Part shown: positions 35,041 to 45,363 of the stretch, one piece after another | Position numbering within the stretch: the first letter of the stretch is position 1 | Layout of the letters: each line of letters opens with the position of its first letter | Source: Moraxella macacae 0408225 | GTDB taxonomy: Bacteria > Pseudomonadota > Gammaproteobacteria > Pseudomonadales > Moraxellaceae | Direction: 5' to 3' | DNA length: 64,000 nucleotides | Assembly: GCF_000320365.1 (NCBI RefSeq) | Contig: NZ_ANIN01000002.1 | Span: forward strand, 496,001-560,000 | Notes under the pieces: generated by a model | The model's database searches: none | Told to the model about the DNA's origin: nothing | The model's input: only the letters and a program-made list of their open reading frames with translations | Position numbers and translations under genes: made by a program

Positions 35041-36186
35041 TTAAACTACCACAGCCATATTATCGCGGTGTAAAATCACCTGCTCGGCTTTTTCGCCCAA
35101 TTTATCACCCAAAATTTGGCTGATTTCTTGACTGTGTTTTTTTGCAATTTGTTTGGCAATATTGGCGGAAAAACTCACCTGTCCTACAGCCACGCGTACC
35201 CCTTGAGTATCCACACATTCCACCACATCACCCTCATCAAAATCACCTTGTACTTCTATCACGCCAATTGGCAACAAACTTTTGCCATTGTTTACTATCG
35301 CTTTCACCGCACCATCATCAAGAATCAAACGCCCCGCCATACGAATATGAGCAGCAAGCCATTGTTTTTTTGCAATTTTTTTGTCTTCTTCATTGGTGGT
35401 TAATAACGTACCAATCCTCTCGCCTGCCACCACACGGCTAATCACATCATCATAACCGCCATTGGCGATCACAGTTGGACAACCCCCCATTGCTGCCAAA
35501 CGTCCAGCACGGATTTTGGTTAACATACCGCCACGTCCTAATTTTCCCCCATCACCTGCAATATCAAAAAGATAATCCGCCATTGCACGTTCGCTATGAA
35601 TGAGTGTTGCATTTGGATTGGTGCGTGGATTGTCGGTAAAAACGCCATCTTGATCCGTCAAAATAATGTATAAATCAGCTTTGACCATACTCGCTACCAT
35701 TGCCCCTAAGCTGTCATTATCACCAAATTTAATTTCATCAACACTGACAGTGTCATTTTCATTAATCACGGGCAACACTCGCCAATCCAACAATTGGTGC
35801 AACGTATTGGCGGCGTTTAAATAGCGATTGCGATTTGCCAAATCATCATGAGTTAACAAAAGTTGGGAAGTTTGCACACCATATTGAATGCATGCTTGCC
35901 ACCATGTTTCTATCAAACCCATTTGTCCAACCGATGCACAAGCCTGCAAGGCTTCTAATTTTTTTGGGCGTTCGTCAAGATTCATACGTACCACGCCTTC
36001 TGCCACAGCACCCGATGACACCAAAAGCATGCGATAGCCGTTATTTTGTAGCCGAGCAATTTGTTTTGCCCATTCATAAATAGCCGTGCGATCAAGCCCA
36101 CGTCCATTGTTGGTTAGCAGTGATGATCCGATTTTTACCACGATGGTTTTGCCAGTCAAGGTGCGTTTTTGCAATGTATTTGCCAT
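35041..36186 (-). CDS. proB: Glutamate 5-kinase
   Basis: First enzyme of proline synthesis, phosphorylating glutamate. N-terminal amino-acid-kinase domain with [39 protein letters not shown] and [10 protein letters not shown]-terminal PUA domain (about 285-365). 381 residues, the standard length. Partner proA is not adjacent here, and unlike some relatives obg does not precede it. A GGAAAAA site precedes the ATG. Confidence 0.95.
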   Translation of the reverse strand: MANTLQKRTLTGKTIVVKIGSSLLTNNGRGLDRTAIYEWAKQIARLQNNGYRMLLVSSGAVAEGVVRMNLDERPKKLEALQACASVGQMGLIETWWQACIQYGVQTSQLLLTHDDLANRNRYLNAANTLHQLLDWRVLPVINENDTVSVDEIKFGDNDSLGAMVASMVKADLYIILTDQDGVFTDNPRTNPNATLIHSERAMADYLFDIAGDGGKLGRGGMLTKIRAGRLAAMGGCPTVIANGGYDDVISRVVAGERIGTLLTTNEEDKKIAKKQWLAAHIRMAGRLILDDGAVKAIVNNGKSLLPIGVIEVQGDFDEGDVVECVDTQGVRVAVGQVSFSANIAKQIAKKHSQEISQILGDKLGEKAEQVILHRDNMAVVV

Positions 36187-36260
36187 AATTTTTCCGATAG
36201 ATTGCGTAGATTTATAAGCAAGAATTTGTCAATGTAGTTTGTCATAATAAAACGCACATT

Positions 36261-36300
36261 TTTTAAAATCAAGCACTCTTTTTTAAAATCAAGCATTCTT
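36261..36300. repeat. 20-bp tandem duplication
   Basis: Two copies of TTTTAAAATCAAGCACTCTT (36261-36280, 36281-36300; one difference), in the divergent gap between proB and the degV-like gene. Confidence 0.9.
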
Positions 36301-36350
36301 ACGATTTTTTAAACAATTTTTAAGTTTTTTAAAAATAACTTGCAAATATA

Positions 36351-36379
36351 TTGCAACTTTGTATATTTTTGGCTACACT
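36351..36379 (+). promoter_or_regulatory. Predicted sigma-70 promoter of the degV-like gene
   Basis: TTGCAA (36351-36356), 17-bp spacer, TACACT (36374-36379); transcript start near 36386, about 34 nt before the ATG at 36419. Confidence 0.35.
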
Positions 36380-36418
36380 ACTTAGATACATTTATATTGA
36401 CTTTAGGCAGTTGATTTT

Positions 36419-37294
36419 ATGAAACACCTTGTTTTAAGTACGTCTTCATCTTGTTTGACCAATTTAAACTTAACACACAATGTTCAGAGCATTCCACTGC
36501 ATTTAAATATTAATAATGTTGAATTTTTAGATGGTAAAAACATTAACCCCAGTTCGTTAACCCACATCATGCAAACCTCACCAAACGCATTGGCAAAAAC
36601 CTCACCGCCAACTGAAAGCGAAATTATGGCTATTTTTCAAAATGTATACACCGAAGGCTATCAGACCGTGTTTGTGTGTACTTTGTCATCAAAATTTAGC
36701 GAAACTTATAAAATCGTGCAAAAATGCCGACGCAGTTTTGAAGATAAAATGAACATTTATATTTATGACAGTCTTAATTTAAACTTAACCGAAGGGGCAA
36801 TGGCATACGAAGCTGACTTAATGCTAAGCCAGGGTAAAAATATCGCCGAGGTAACGAGCCGTTTGGATTATATCCGCGAACACAGTGCATTTTTCTTTAC
36901 CCTAAGCGACTTAAGCTATATCACCAGAGCCAAAAAATTGTCCGCACCTGCAAGTTTTTTTGCCAATTTGTTTGACATTAAACCCATTATGGAAATTAAC
37001 CAAGCAGGTTACATTGTCGCAACCGAAAAAGTACGCAAAATCAACCCAACCTTATGCAAAATGGCAGACAACATCAAACAATTAATCAAAGACAATCAGG
37101 CGTTTGTTTACCTTGCCGATGCAGGTTTTGACTATTTAACCAGTTATTTTGCCAATATTTTAGCCAGCGAATACAACTTGACCAACCTGCCTGTTATCCC
37201 AGTATCCAGCATCTCTTTAGCCAACCACGGTTATAAAGGCGTAGGCATTGGCGTATTTTATGGTGATTTGCCCAAATTGATTGAACGTTTATAA
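36419..37294 (+). CDS. DegV-family fatty-acid-binding protein
   Basis: 291 residues of the DegV fold. The family marks are an N-terminal domain with the TSPPTESEI segment (Thr-Ser-x-Pro ... S lipid-head-binding motif), TVFVCTLSSKFSETY, and a C-terminal domain with LSYITRAKKLS and IKPIMEINQAGYI. In Gram-positive bacteria DegV-type proteins (FakB) present fatty acids to a kinase; no fakA-like gene is in the window, so the role here is unknown. Possible promoter directly upstream. Confidence 0.88.
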   Translation: MKHLVLSTSSSCLTNLNLTHNVQSIPLHLNINNVEFLDGKNINPSSLTHIMQTSPNALAKTSPPTESEIMAIFQNVYTEGYQTVFVCTLSSKFSETYKIVQKCRRSFEDKMNIYIYDSLNLNLTEGAMAYEADLMLSQGKNIAEVTSRLDYIREHSAFFFTLSDLSYITRAKKLSAPASFFANLFDIKPIMEINQAGYIVATEKVRKINPTLCKMADNIKQLIKDNQAFVYLADAGFDYLTSYFANILASEYNLTNLPVIPVSSISLANHGYKGVGIGVFYGDLPKLIERL

Positions 37295-37363
37295 CCCGGC
37301 TTATAACTCTTGCGTTTTTTAAATTAGTTTTTAGTTAAATTAAATTAATAGTTAAGTTAGTAT

Positions 37364-38170
37364 TTAAATTAATTTGTTTTTGATAGGGGCAAAACTTCGG
37401 CGATGTTCTGGCAAAACACCATATTTTTCAATGGCTTGCAAATGCAGCTCTGTTGGATAGCCTTTGTGTTTTGCCAATCCATAATTTGGGTATTTTTTAT
37501 CCATTGCCAGCATGTCTGTGTCTCGCACCACTTTTGCCAATACGCTTGCCCCACTAATACAAGCGTGTTTGCTGTCGCCTTTGACAATGCTTCGTAACTT
37601 GATGCTTTGTAACTTGATGCTTCGTAACTTGATGGTTGTGGCATTGGCTAAATGGTCGATGTTTGGCAATTGATTGCCATCGATCACCACATAAAATTCT
37701 GGTGCAAAATGTTTGGCATTAGGCAATGATTCACAACATGATTGCGTGATTGTTTGCACAATCGTTTCAATTGCCTGACTCATACCAAACAAGGTTGCCT
37801 GCAAAATATTTAATTCATCAATCACAGTTGGGGCAATTTTTATCACACTAAAGGCGGTTGCGTGTTGTTTGATCAGCTCAAACAACCGCTCACGTTTTTT
37901 GGTGGATAATTTTTTAGAATCGGTCAAAGCTGTCAATGAATGATTGGCAATTATTTTTACCTGATCTGCTTGATAAATATCAGGCGGTGTAAACAAATTT
38001 TGTGCGTTAAACAAATTTTGTGCGTTAACCAGATTTTGTGATGTCTGTAGGTTCTCAACCGTTAATAACTCAACAGGAAAACACACCGCCGCCACTACCA
38101 CATCGCCAAATAAAGGGCCACGCCCAACTTCATCTACGCCTATGATAAATTTTTGGCTTGTTTTGCTCAT
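37364..38170 (-). CDS. rnhB: Ribonuclease HII with repeat-expanded insertions
   Basis: Removes ribonucleotides from RNA-DNA hybrids. Catalytic Asp13-Glu14 sit in GVDEVGRGPLFG; ALTDSKKLS and YVVIDGNQLP supply the other carboxylates; GDSKHACISGASVLAKVVRD and Y.LAKHKGYPT follow. At 268 residues it is far longer than the usual ~200. The excess lies in two tandem-duplication tracts: NLVNAQNLFNAQNLF near residue 50 and IKLRSIKLQSIKLRSI near residue 185. Both insertions are in frame and appear to sit in loops, so activity is probably retained. Confidence 0.93.
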   Translation of the reverse strand: MSKTSQKFIIGVDEVGRGPLFGDVVVAAVCFPVELLTVENLQTSQNLVNAQNLFNAQNLFTPPDIYQADQVKIIANHSLTALTDSKKLSTKKRERLFELIKQHATAFSVIKIAPTVIDELNILQATLFGMSQAIETIVQTITQSCCESLPNAKHFAPEFYVVIDGNQLPNIDHLANATTIKLRSIKLQSIKLRSIVKGDSKHACISGASVLAKVVRDTDMLAMDKKYPNYGLAKHKGYPTELHLQAIEKYGVLPEHRRSFAPIKNKLI

Positions 38171-38181
38171 TGCTTTTATCC

Positions 38182-38227
38182 TTTGTATGTATGACTTTTT
38201 AAAATTTGTATGTATGACTTTTTAAAA
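38182..38227. repeat. 23-bp exact tandem duplication
   Basis: Two identical units (38182-38204, 38205-38227), beginning TTTGTATGTATGAC, in the divergent gap between rnhB and purD. Confidence 0.92.
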
Positions 38228-38377
38228 AATGTTGCATGGTAAAAGTTTTTGCATGGTTTTGCAAAAAATACCCATTATACGCCAAATTTTGTTACAATAA
38301 GCCGATTTTTTATTGCAATATTTTAGCAAACCGTTTTAACAGCGAAAAATTTCACCAAAAATTCAAGGAAAATGCTT

Positions 38378-39670
38378 ATGAAAATTTTAGTTATTGGTAT
38401 GGGCGGACGCGAACATGCACTGGCGTGGGCGTGTGCCAAAGATGAACGCGTAGATACGGTTTTTGTTGCCACAGGCAATGCAGGCACAGCAACAGAAACC
38501 AAACTTCAAAACATCAACATTGATATGAACAACCATCGTGATGTGATTGAGTTTTGTAACACAAACAACATTGCGTTTGTTGTGGTAGGGCCAGAGGCAC
38601 CGCTTGTGGCAGGGTTGGTTGATGATTTAACTCAAGCAAACATCAAAGCCTGGGGGCCTGTGGCGTATTGTGCTCAACTGGAGGGCTCAAAAGCCTTTGC
38701 CAAAGACTTTATGATCGCCCATAACATTCCCACAGCCAAATACCAAACTTTTAGCGATGTAAACCTTGCAATTGATTTTATCCAACAAAACGGCACACCA
38801 ATTGTCATTAAAGCGGACGGACTGGCAGCTGGCAAAGGCGTGGTTGTGGCAATGACAGATGACGAAGCAATTCATGCAGTACGTGATATGCTTAGTGGCA
38901 ATAAATTTGGCAGTGCAGGCAGTCGCGTGGTTATCGAACAATTCTTAACCGGTGAAGAGGCCTCTTTTATCTGTATGATTGATGGCAATAACATTCTACC
39001 CATGGCAACCAGTCAAGATCATAAACGCATAGGCGAAGGTGATATTGGTCCAAACACCGGTGGAATGGGTGCGTACAGTCCTGCCCCTATCGTAACTGGC
39101 GATGTGCACACTAAGGTTATCGATCGCATTATCCGCCCTGTTGTAGATGCAATGAACGCCAATGGCACGCCGTACACAGGGTTTTTGTATGCAGGCCTTA
39201 TGATTGATGCACAAAACAACCCATACGTCATTGAATTTAATTGCCGATTTGGCGATCCTGAAACCCAACCGATTATGATGCGCTTACAATCATCATTGGT
39301 GGATCTGATCGAACAAGGCCTAAAAGGCAATTTACCAAAATCCGCCAAATGGGATAATCGTGTAGCATTAGGCATTGTATTGGCAAGTGGTGGTTACCCT
39401 GAAAACTCAAGCGGCCATGAGATCATCACAGGGCTTGACAATCATTTTGATGATGTCAAAGTTTTTCACGCAGGCACAAAAATTAACCATGAAGGCAAAG
39501 TTGTTACAAACGGCGGCCGCGTTTTGTGCGTAACTGCCTTGGCTGACACCCTTAAAACCGCCCAACAAAAAGCCTTACAAACCTGCAAAACCATTGACTT
39601 TAACGGCAAACAATTTCGGCGCGACATCGGTTGGCGAGCAATTGATCGTTCATTGTCATTTGGTGAATAA
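38378..39670 (+). CDS. purD: Phosphoribosylamine--glycine ligase (GARS)
   Basis: ATP-grasp enzyme of purine synthesis joining phosphoribosylamine with glycine. Motifs: MKILVIGMGGREHALAWA, GPEAPLVAGLVDD, IKADGLAAGKGV, SQDHKRIGEGDIGPNTGGMGAYSPAP and EFNCRFGDPETQ. ATG 38378 is preferred over 38372: AGGA at 38366-38369 is 8 nt from it but only 2 nt from the first. 430 residues. purH does not precede it here. Confidence 0.96.
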   Translation: MKILVIGMGGREHALAWACAKDERVDTVFVATGNAGTATETKLQNINIDMNNHRDVIEFCNTNNIAFVVVGPEAPLVAGLVDDLTQANIKAWGPVAYCAQLEGSKAFAKDFMIAHNIPTAKYQTFSDVNLAIDFIQQNGTPIVIKADGLAAGKGVVVAMTDDEAIHAVRDMLSGNKFGSAGSRVVIEQFLTGEEASFICMIDGNNILPMATSQDHKRIGEGDIGPNTGGMGAYSPAPIVTGDVHTKVIDRIIRPVVDAMNANGTPYTGFLYAGLMIDAQNNPYVIEFNCRFGDPETQPIMMRLQSSLVDLIEQGLKGNLPKSAKWDNRVALGIVLASGGYPENSSGHEIITGLDNHFDDVKVFHAGTKINHEGKVVTNGGRVLCVTALADTLKTAQQKALQTCKTIDFNGKQFRRDIGWRAIDRSLSFGE

Positions 39671-39748
39671 AATGCGATTTTTAGCAAAAAAAACTTGTCA
39701 AATTAGGCAAGTTTAGCTATATTAGATAAGGTTTAAAATTGATAAATT

Positions 39749-39823
39749 GATTGGTTTTAACATCGATTGTTTTAACATCGATTGTTTTAATATCGATTGA
39801 TTTTAATGTCGATTGATTTTAAC
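39749..39823. repeat. 15/16-bp tandem repeat, about 5 copies
   Basis: Units of the form GATTGTTTTAACATC start at 39749, 39765, 39780, 39795 and 39811, with single-base drift between copies, in the purD/CoA-transferase gap. Confidence 0.9.
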
Positions 39824-39953
39824 AATAAAACAGTTTAATTTAGATAAATAAGACTTGATTAAACAAGATTGTTAGTAAATACAATTGTTAGTAAATTTTA
39901 TAATTTTTAACAATTCATTTTAATTTTTAATATTCTGACAACAGGAGCACACA

Positions 39954-41483
39954 ATGAGTGGCATACAACGCATTAGACACGAAGGATTGAAAAACAAAAT
40001 TATGAGCGCAGAAGCAGCGGCTGATTTTATTCAAGATGGCATGACCTTGGGAATTACAGGTTTTACAGGTGCAGGTTATCCAAAAGCCTTGCCAACTGCT
40101 ATTGCCAATAAAGCCAAGGCCGAACACAGTGCAGGACGCTCATTTGGCATTAACATGATTACAGGTGCTTCTACTGCACCTGAGTGTGATGGTGTTTTGG
40201 CAGAAGCTGGAGCAATTAAGTTTCGCAGCCCATTCCAATCTGATCCAAATTTACGCAATGGCATTAACGCAGGTGATATTTCTTATCAAGACATGCATTT
40301 ATCGCACGTCGAACAACAAATTCGCCAAGGTTTTTATGGCAAATTTGATGTTGCAATTATTGAGGCATCGGGCATCACAGAAGAAGGTAAAATCATTCCA
40401 GCAATGGGTATCGGTCATGCCAACGAAGTGTTAAAAGCGTGCGACAAAGTCATCATTGAAGTCAATGATGCCCAAAACGCCTTGCTAGAAGGCATGCACG
40501 ATGTGGTTTATGACATCGGTATGCCACCACACCGCAAACCGATCAACATCATCGGATCGTTTGATCGCATCGGCACGCCTTATTTAGAATGTGATCTTGA
40601 TAAAATTGTAGCAATTGTTCTAACCAGTGCAAGCGATCGCAACTCTAAATTTGCCGAACCTGATGATGTTTCAAAACGCATTGCCGCCCAAATTATTGAC
40701 TTTTTTGATCACGAAGTCAAAGCAGGACGTTTGTCAAAAAATTTATTGCCACTCCAATCAGGCGTAGGCAATGTAGCAAACGCAGTGATGGCAGGGTTAT
40801 TAGATGCACCATTTGATGATTTGTTGGGTTATACCGAAGTGTTGCAAGATGGTATGTTAGATTTGATCATTGCTGGCAAAATGAAAACCGCCTCCGCCAC
40901 AGCCTTATCATTTAGCCCAGATGCGTTACAGCGTTTTAACGACAACATTGAGTTTTTACGCGATAAAATCATTTTGCGTCCAATGGAGTACACCAACAAT
41001 CCGGAGGTGATTCGTCGCTTAGGGGTGATTGGTATGAACGCTATGATTGAAGCGGATATTTACGGAAATGTAAATTCAACGCACATCATGGGCACAAAGA
41101 TGATGAACGGTATCGGTGGTTCTGGTGATTTTACGCGTAACGGTTTCTTTAGTATTTACGTTAGCCCATCAGTTGCCAAAGGCGGTGCAATTTCAGCCAT
41201 TGTTCCAATGGTAAGCCATCATGACCATACCGAGCATGATGTCATGTTTATCGTTACCGAACAAGGCATGGCTGATTTGCGTGGTAAATCACCCAGTCAA
41301 CGTGCCAAATTAATCATTGAAAACTGTTCGCACCCAGATTATCGTGATATGCTTCGCGATTACTACGATCGTGCCGAAGCACTTAGCAAAAAATTGGGCG
41401 GTTTACACACACCACACATTCTAACAGAAGCGTTATCGTGGCATCAGCGTTTTGTTGAAACAGGTGATATGCGTATCAAATAA
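39954..41483 (+). CDS. Acetyl-CoA hydrolase / succinyl-CoA:acetate CoA-transferase family enzyme
   Basis: Class I CoA-transferase of the AarC/Cat1/ACH1 type, moving CoA between acetate and succinate or hydrolysing acyl-CoA. Marks: GFTGAGYPKALPTAI near the N-terminus, VNSTHIMGTKMMNGIGGSGDF, and the active-site Glu region IVTEQGMADLRGKSPSQRA. 509 residues. Strong Shine-Dalgarno (CAGGAGCA). It may serve acetate metabolism or a bypass of succinyl-CoA synthetase; the sequence alone does not decide between transferase and hydrolase. Confidence 0.93.
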   Translation: MSGIQRIRHEGLKNKIMSAEAAADFIQDGMTLGITGFTGAGYPKALPTAIANKAKAEHSAGRSFGINMITGASTAPECDGVLAEAGAIKFRSPFQSDPNLRNGINAGDISYQDMHLSHVEQQIRQGFYGKFDVAIIEASGITEEGKIIPAMGIGHANEVLKACDKVIIEVNDAQNALLEGMHDVVYDIGMPPHRKPINIIGSFDRIGTPYLECDLDKIVAIVLTSASDRNSKFAEPDDVSKRIAAQIIDFFDHEVKAGRLSKNLLPLQSGVGNVANAVMAGLLDAPFDDLLGYTEVLQDGMLDLIIAGKMKTASATALSFSPDALQRFNDNIEFLRDKIILRPMEYTNNPEVIRRLGVIGMNAMIEADIYGNVNSTHIMGTKMMNGIGGSGDFTRNGFFSIYVSPSVAKGGAISAIVPMVSHHDHTEHDVMFIVTEQGMADLRGKSPSQRAKLIIENCSHPDYRDMLRDYYDRAEALSKKLGGLHTPHILTEALSWHQRFVETGDMRIK

Positions 41484-41505
41484 CGCATTTTTCTGACATA
41501 CACAA

Positions 41506-41537
41506 AAAAATACCGTCAAAAATTGGCGGTATTTTTA
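41506..41537. terminator. Intrinsic terminator after the CoA-transferase gene
   Basis: 10-bp stem AAAAATACCG/CGGTATTTTT (41506-41515, 41527-41536), 11-nt loop; A/T runs on both sides allow use in both directions. Confidence 0.82.
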
Positions 41538-41553
41538 TCTTTTTTGGTTTTTA

Positions 41554-41589
41554 TTTTATCAATTTTATCAATTTTATCAATTTTATCAA
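41554..41589. repeat. 9-bp tandem repeat, 4 exact copies
   Basis: TTTTATCAA four times. It is followed at 41614-41627 by the perfect 14-bp palindrome TTTTATCGATAAAA. Confidence 0.9.
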
Positions 41590-41641
41590 TATTGTTATCG
41601 ATATTGTATAAAGTTTTATCGATAAAAATTTTAACAATCAA

Positions 41642-42310
41642 TCAAACAAATCGTTGATTTAACCATTGTCCAATTGCTTTAATTTGTGGTAAACAAACTT
41701 GATGAGCCATCGGATAAGTTTGGTAAACTGGTTTAAATCCATGCTGTTTTAGCCAAAAAACCGCTTGTTGTCCCAACACTTCAGCCACAATCGGATCTTG
41801 CGTGCCGTGTTGTATTAGAATTGGCAAAGATGGATTCATTGCCTTTTCGCTTAGCGTGTCTTTGGTTGCCAAATAAGTAGACAAAGCCAACAAACCCGCC
41901 AGTGGCTTATCAAAAGTTAATGCCGTTTGGTATGCCACTGCACCGCCTTGAGAAAAACCTGCCAACACGATCCGCTCGCTTGGTATGCCACGCTCCATTT
42001 CACGCAAAATCAAGGCTTTAATCGCATTGCTTGATTGTTCAATTTGCCCCACATCAATTTTTCGATCCAAACTTGCCTCCAAAATATCATACCAAGCAGG
42101 CATGACATAACCGCCGTTTATCGTAACAGGGATAGACGGTGCGTGCGGAAAAATAAAGCGCACACCACAGCTTGTATCCAGATCCAACTCAGGCACAATC
42201 GGCTCAAAATCATGGCCATTTGCACCCAATCCGTGCAACCAAATCACACTGTGCGTAATTGGCAACGCATTGGGATTATGAACAACTTCTACACAGTCCA
42301 ATAAATTCAT
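41642..42310 (-). CDS. Carboxylesterase/phospholipase of the alpha/beta-hydrolase family
   Basis: 222-residue serine hydrolase of the bacterial carboxylesterase (EstB/acyl-protein thioesterase-like) family. IWLHGLGANGHDFEPIVPEL is the oxyanion region and GFSQGGAVAYQ the nucleophile elbow. The Asp (GTQDPIVA) and His (PMAHQV) complete the triad. No signal peptide, so cytoplasmic. Substrate unknown. It lies 13 bp downstream of the SIMPL-domain gene on the same strand. Confidence 0.92.
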   Translation of the reverse strand: MNLLDCVEVVHNPNALPITHSVIWLHGLGANGHDFEPIVPELDLDTSCGVRFIFPHAPSIPVTINGGYVMPAWYDILEASLDRKIDVGQIEQSSNAIKALILREMERGIPSERIVLAGFSQGGAVAYQTALTFDKPLAGLLALSTYLATKDTLSEKAMNPSLPILIQHGTQDPIVAEVLGQQAVFWLKQHGFKPVYQTYPMAHQVCLPQIKAIGQWLNQRFV

Positions 42311-42323
42311 CTAACCAACCTTG

Positions 42324-43043
42324 TTATTTTACCAATTGAATCACGCCGTTTGCGGTAACCGAAATTGTACTTTCCCCCACTGCAAAATTTTGAGTAGGTA
42401 TGCTCACATCTGTCGCAACAGGCATTGCCAACTCCTTGCTATAAGATGCATAATTATGACCGCTGCCTTGAGTAAAATCCAAACTCACCAACTGATAATC
42501 GGTTGCATTCCATACAGGCAATAAGTTTTTGGCTTGTTGTTGAAAAGCCTTTGATGCATCAATCATAAGTGTTTGCGTGATGGCTTTTTGTTTGGATTCT
42601 GACACCGAAAAATCAAGACCGCTTAATTGCATAAAATTTTGTAAATCTGCAATTAACTGACTGACCGCGACCGTATCACTGCTTTTTAACTGCAAGGTTG
42701 CCCGCCCTGTCCAGCCACTGATTTTTTGGTTTTTGTCATATTCAGGGTAAGTGGATTGACTGCCAGTATTGACTGTTACGCTTGGGTATTTTTTGGCAAT
42801 CATCATCGCTTGGTTTAGCGTTTCAGTAATGCGTTTTGCCACTTCAGCACTGGATTTATGCCAAATGCTTTTACTCATCGTGGCATGAACTTCGTCATTT
42901 TCCACTTTTTGCGTGGCATTTGTTGAAAAACCAATCAAATTGTGCTCTGGTTTACTTGCATGACTGTGTGCGTTATTGTGTGCATTGGCATTGATTGTCA
43001 ATGTCATCAAGCCTGCCAAAGCCCATAAAGCAGAAAGTTTCAT
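42324..43043 (-). CDS. SIMPL-domain (DUF541) periplasmic protein
   Basis: 239 residues with a signal peptide (cleavage after NANA) followed by a His-rich stretch. The SIMPL fold is recognised from G.....T.KVENDEVHATMS at the N-terminus, GWTGRATLQLKSSD in the middle, and the C-terminal VSITPTANGVIQL-like strand. Role unknown; relatives include the stress-linked BP26/YggE. It shares the strand with the esterase gene 13 bp downstream, so a two-gene unit is likely. Confidence 0.85.
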   Translation of the reverse strand: MKLSALWALAGLMTLTINANAHNNAHSHASKPEHNLIGFSTNATQKVENDEVHATMSKSIWHKSSAEVAKRITETLNQAMMIAKKYPSVTVNTGSQSTYPEYDKNQKISGWTGRATLQLKSSDTVAVSQLIADLQNFMQLSGLDFSVSESKQKAITQTLMIDASKAFQQQAKNLLPVWNATDYQLVSLDFTQGSGHNYASYSKELAMPVATDVSIPTQNFAVGESTISVTANGVIQLVK

Positions 43044-43110
43044 AACAAATCCTAATAAAGTTTTCCTAAATAAAGTTATAAACAGTTATAAACAGTTAAA
43101 GAAAATAAAT

Positions 43111-45108
43111 TTAGCCCTTAATGAGCGACGTAACCGCTTGTATCACCGCTTCGGCGGTAATGCCAAAATGATTAAACAACTGCTTAGCAGGAGCTGATTC
43201 GCCAAAGGTTGTCATGCCGATCACCTTGCCATCAAGCCCCACAAATTTATACCAAAAATCTGTGTGAGATGCTTCTATTGCAACCCTTGCTCGGATATTA
43301 GAGGGCAACACGCTTTCACGATAATCATTGTCTTGATTGATAAATACCTCGGCACAAGGCATCGATACCACGCGTATGCCTTGACCATCTAAGCTGTTGA
43401 ATGCATTCATTGCAATTTCAACTTCCGATCCTGTGGCAATAATAATAGCTTTTAATTCGCCTTTTTCTTTTGCCAAAATATAACCGCCTTTGGCAATGTT
43501 GGCAATTTGATCATCATCGCGACTTTGGCAAGCCAAATTTTGACGGCTAAAAATCAAAGCAGACGGCGTGGTTTTGGTTTTTAATGCCTCAACCCAAGCC
43601 ACTGCCGACTCTACCGTATCACAAGGCCGCCATGTGTGTAAATTTGGTGTACTTCTTAAAGCGGTTAACTGTTCAACCGGCTGATGCGTCGGGCCATCTT
43701 CGCCCAGCCCAATGCTGTCATGCGTATAAACGTGAATGACGCGTTGTTTCATAAGTGCTGACATACGTACAGCGTTACGAGCGTATTCCATAAACATCAA
43801 AAACGTCGCCACATAGGGTATAAATCCGCCGTGCAACGCTATGCCATTGGCAATCGCCGTCATACCAAATTCACGCACACCATAATGAATATAATTGCCC
43901 GCAGGATCATGTTCTAAGGCTTTGGCATTGTGAAACCATGTCAAATTCGATCCTGCCAAATCCGCCGAACCACCAAGCAATTCAGGCATTAAAGGCTGCA
44001 AGGCGTTAATGGTATTTTGACTAGCCTTACGACTGGCCACACTTTCACCCTTGCTTTGACAATCTTTGATAAAATCATAGGCAACCTTGTCAAAATCTGC
44101 AGGCAAATCACCATTTAAACGGCGCAACAATTCATCAGCCAACATTGGGTGCTGTTTTTTGTAATTGTCAAAATCCGCTTGCCAATTGCCTTGTAACGCT
44201 TGCCCTTTCGCCTTGTTATCCCATGCATCATAAATTTCTTGATTGATAACAAACGCATCGTCTACCCATGCTAAGGTTTCACGCGTAAGTTTAATTTCAT
44301 CTGCTCCAAGTGGCGATCCGTGCGACTCTTCTTTGCCTTGTTTGTTTGGCGATCCTGCTCCGATCACGGTTTTACACATAATCAGTGATGGTTTGCTTGT
44401 CTCGTTAAGGGCGTTGATTGTCGCTTGGGTAATTGCATCGGTATCGTGTCCGTCAATTTTTTGTACCTGCCAACCGTAAGCCTCAAAACGTTTTTGCGTG
44501 TCATCTGAAAACCAACCCTCAACCTCGCCATCAATTGAAATGCCATTGTCATCATAATACGCAATCAATTTGCCAAGTCCAAGCGTTCCTGCCAATGAAC
44601 ACACTTCATGACTAATCCCCTCCATCAAACAACCATCGCCCAAAAACACATAAGTATGATGATTGATAATCTCATGCCCTGCGCGGTTAAACTGCTGGGC
44701 TAAAGTTTTTTCAGCAATCGCAAAACCCACAGCATTGGCAAGCCCTTGACCAAGAGGCCCTGTGGTGGTTTCTACGCCTGCTGTGTAACCATACTCCGGA
44801 TGCCCTGGGGTTTTTGAATGCAACTGACGAAAATTTTTTAAGTCATCAAGGCTTAACTCATACCCTGTCAAATGAAGCAAGGCATAAAGCAACATAGATC
44901 CATGTCCGTTTGACAACACAAAGCGATCACGATTCGCCCAATTTGGATCAACCGGATTGTGTTTTAAAAACTTTCGCCACACAACTTCGGCAATATCCGC
45001 CATACCCATCGGCGCTCCTGGATGCCCTGAATTGGCCTTTTGTACCGCATCAAAAGCAAGAACACGAATGGCATTGGCAAGTTTTCGTTCATGAATGGGA
45101 GTTGGCAT
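43111..45108 (-). CDS. tkt: Transketolase
   Basis: ThDP enzyme of the pentose-phosphate pathway. The N-terminus reads [42 protein letters not shown] is the ThDP-binding motif; the pyrimidine domain has [15 protein letters not shown] and [17 protein letters not shown], and [19 protein letters not shown] carries the catalytic His region. 665 residues, standard. AGGAAAAATC precedes the ATG. Neighbours gapA/pgk, often linked to tkt, are not in the window. Confidence 0.97.
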   Translation of the reverse strand: MPTPIHERKLANAIRVLAFDAVQKANSGHPGAPMGMADIAEVVWRKFLKHNPVDPNWANRDRFVLSNGHGSMLLYALLHLTGYELSLDDLKNFRQLHSKTPGHPEYGYTAGVETTTGPLGQGLANAVGFAIAEKTLAQQFNRAGHEIINHHTYVFLGDGCLMEGISHEVCSLAGTLGLGKLIAYYDDNGISIDGEVEGWFSDDTQKRFEAYGWQVQKIDGHDTDAITQATINALNETSKPSLIMCKTVIGAGSPNKQGKEESHGSPLGADEIKLTRETLAWVDDAFVINQEIYDAWDNKAKGQALQGNWQADFDNYKKQHPMLADELLRRLNGDLPADFDKVAYDFIKDCQSKGESVASRKASQNTINALQPLMPELLGGSADLAGSNLTWFHNAKALEHDPAGNYIHYGVREFGMTAIANGIALHGGFIPYVATFLMFMEYARNAVRMSALMKQRVIHVYTHDSIGLGEDGPTHQPVEQLTALRSTPNLHTWRPCDTVESAVAWVEALKTKTTPSALIFSRQNLACQSRDDDQIANIAKGGYILAKEKGELKAIIIATGSEVEIAMNAFNSLDGQGIRVVSMPCAEVFINQDNDYRESVLPSNIRARVAIEASHTDFWYKFVGLDGKVIGMTTFGESAPAKQLFNHFGITAEAVIQAVTSLIKG

Positions 45109-45125
45109 GATTTTTCCTATCTGAT

Positions 45126-45155
45126 GTTTCTGATGTTAAAGTTTCTGATGTTAAA
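45126..45155. repeat. 15-bp tandem duplication upstream of tkt
   Basis: Repeated GTTTCTGATGTTAAA units, with a further partial copy before them. Confidence 0.8.
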
Positions 45156-45363
45156 ATTGCTTATTTTAGCACATTTTAACAATAAATTGCTGAAGATTTT
45201 GCCAAGTTTTTTGTAGCCAACATAAAACAACCAACACAAAATTATTACAATTGCAAAAATTGACTTAATAAAAAGTCAAAATTAAGGTATGATAAGTCAA
45301 ATTTTTACGTTTAATTTTCGCGTTTAAAATTCAAACTTTTACTTTTAAAACCAAGGAAAAACA

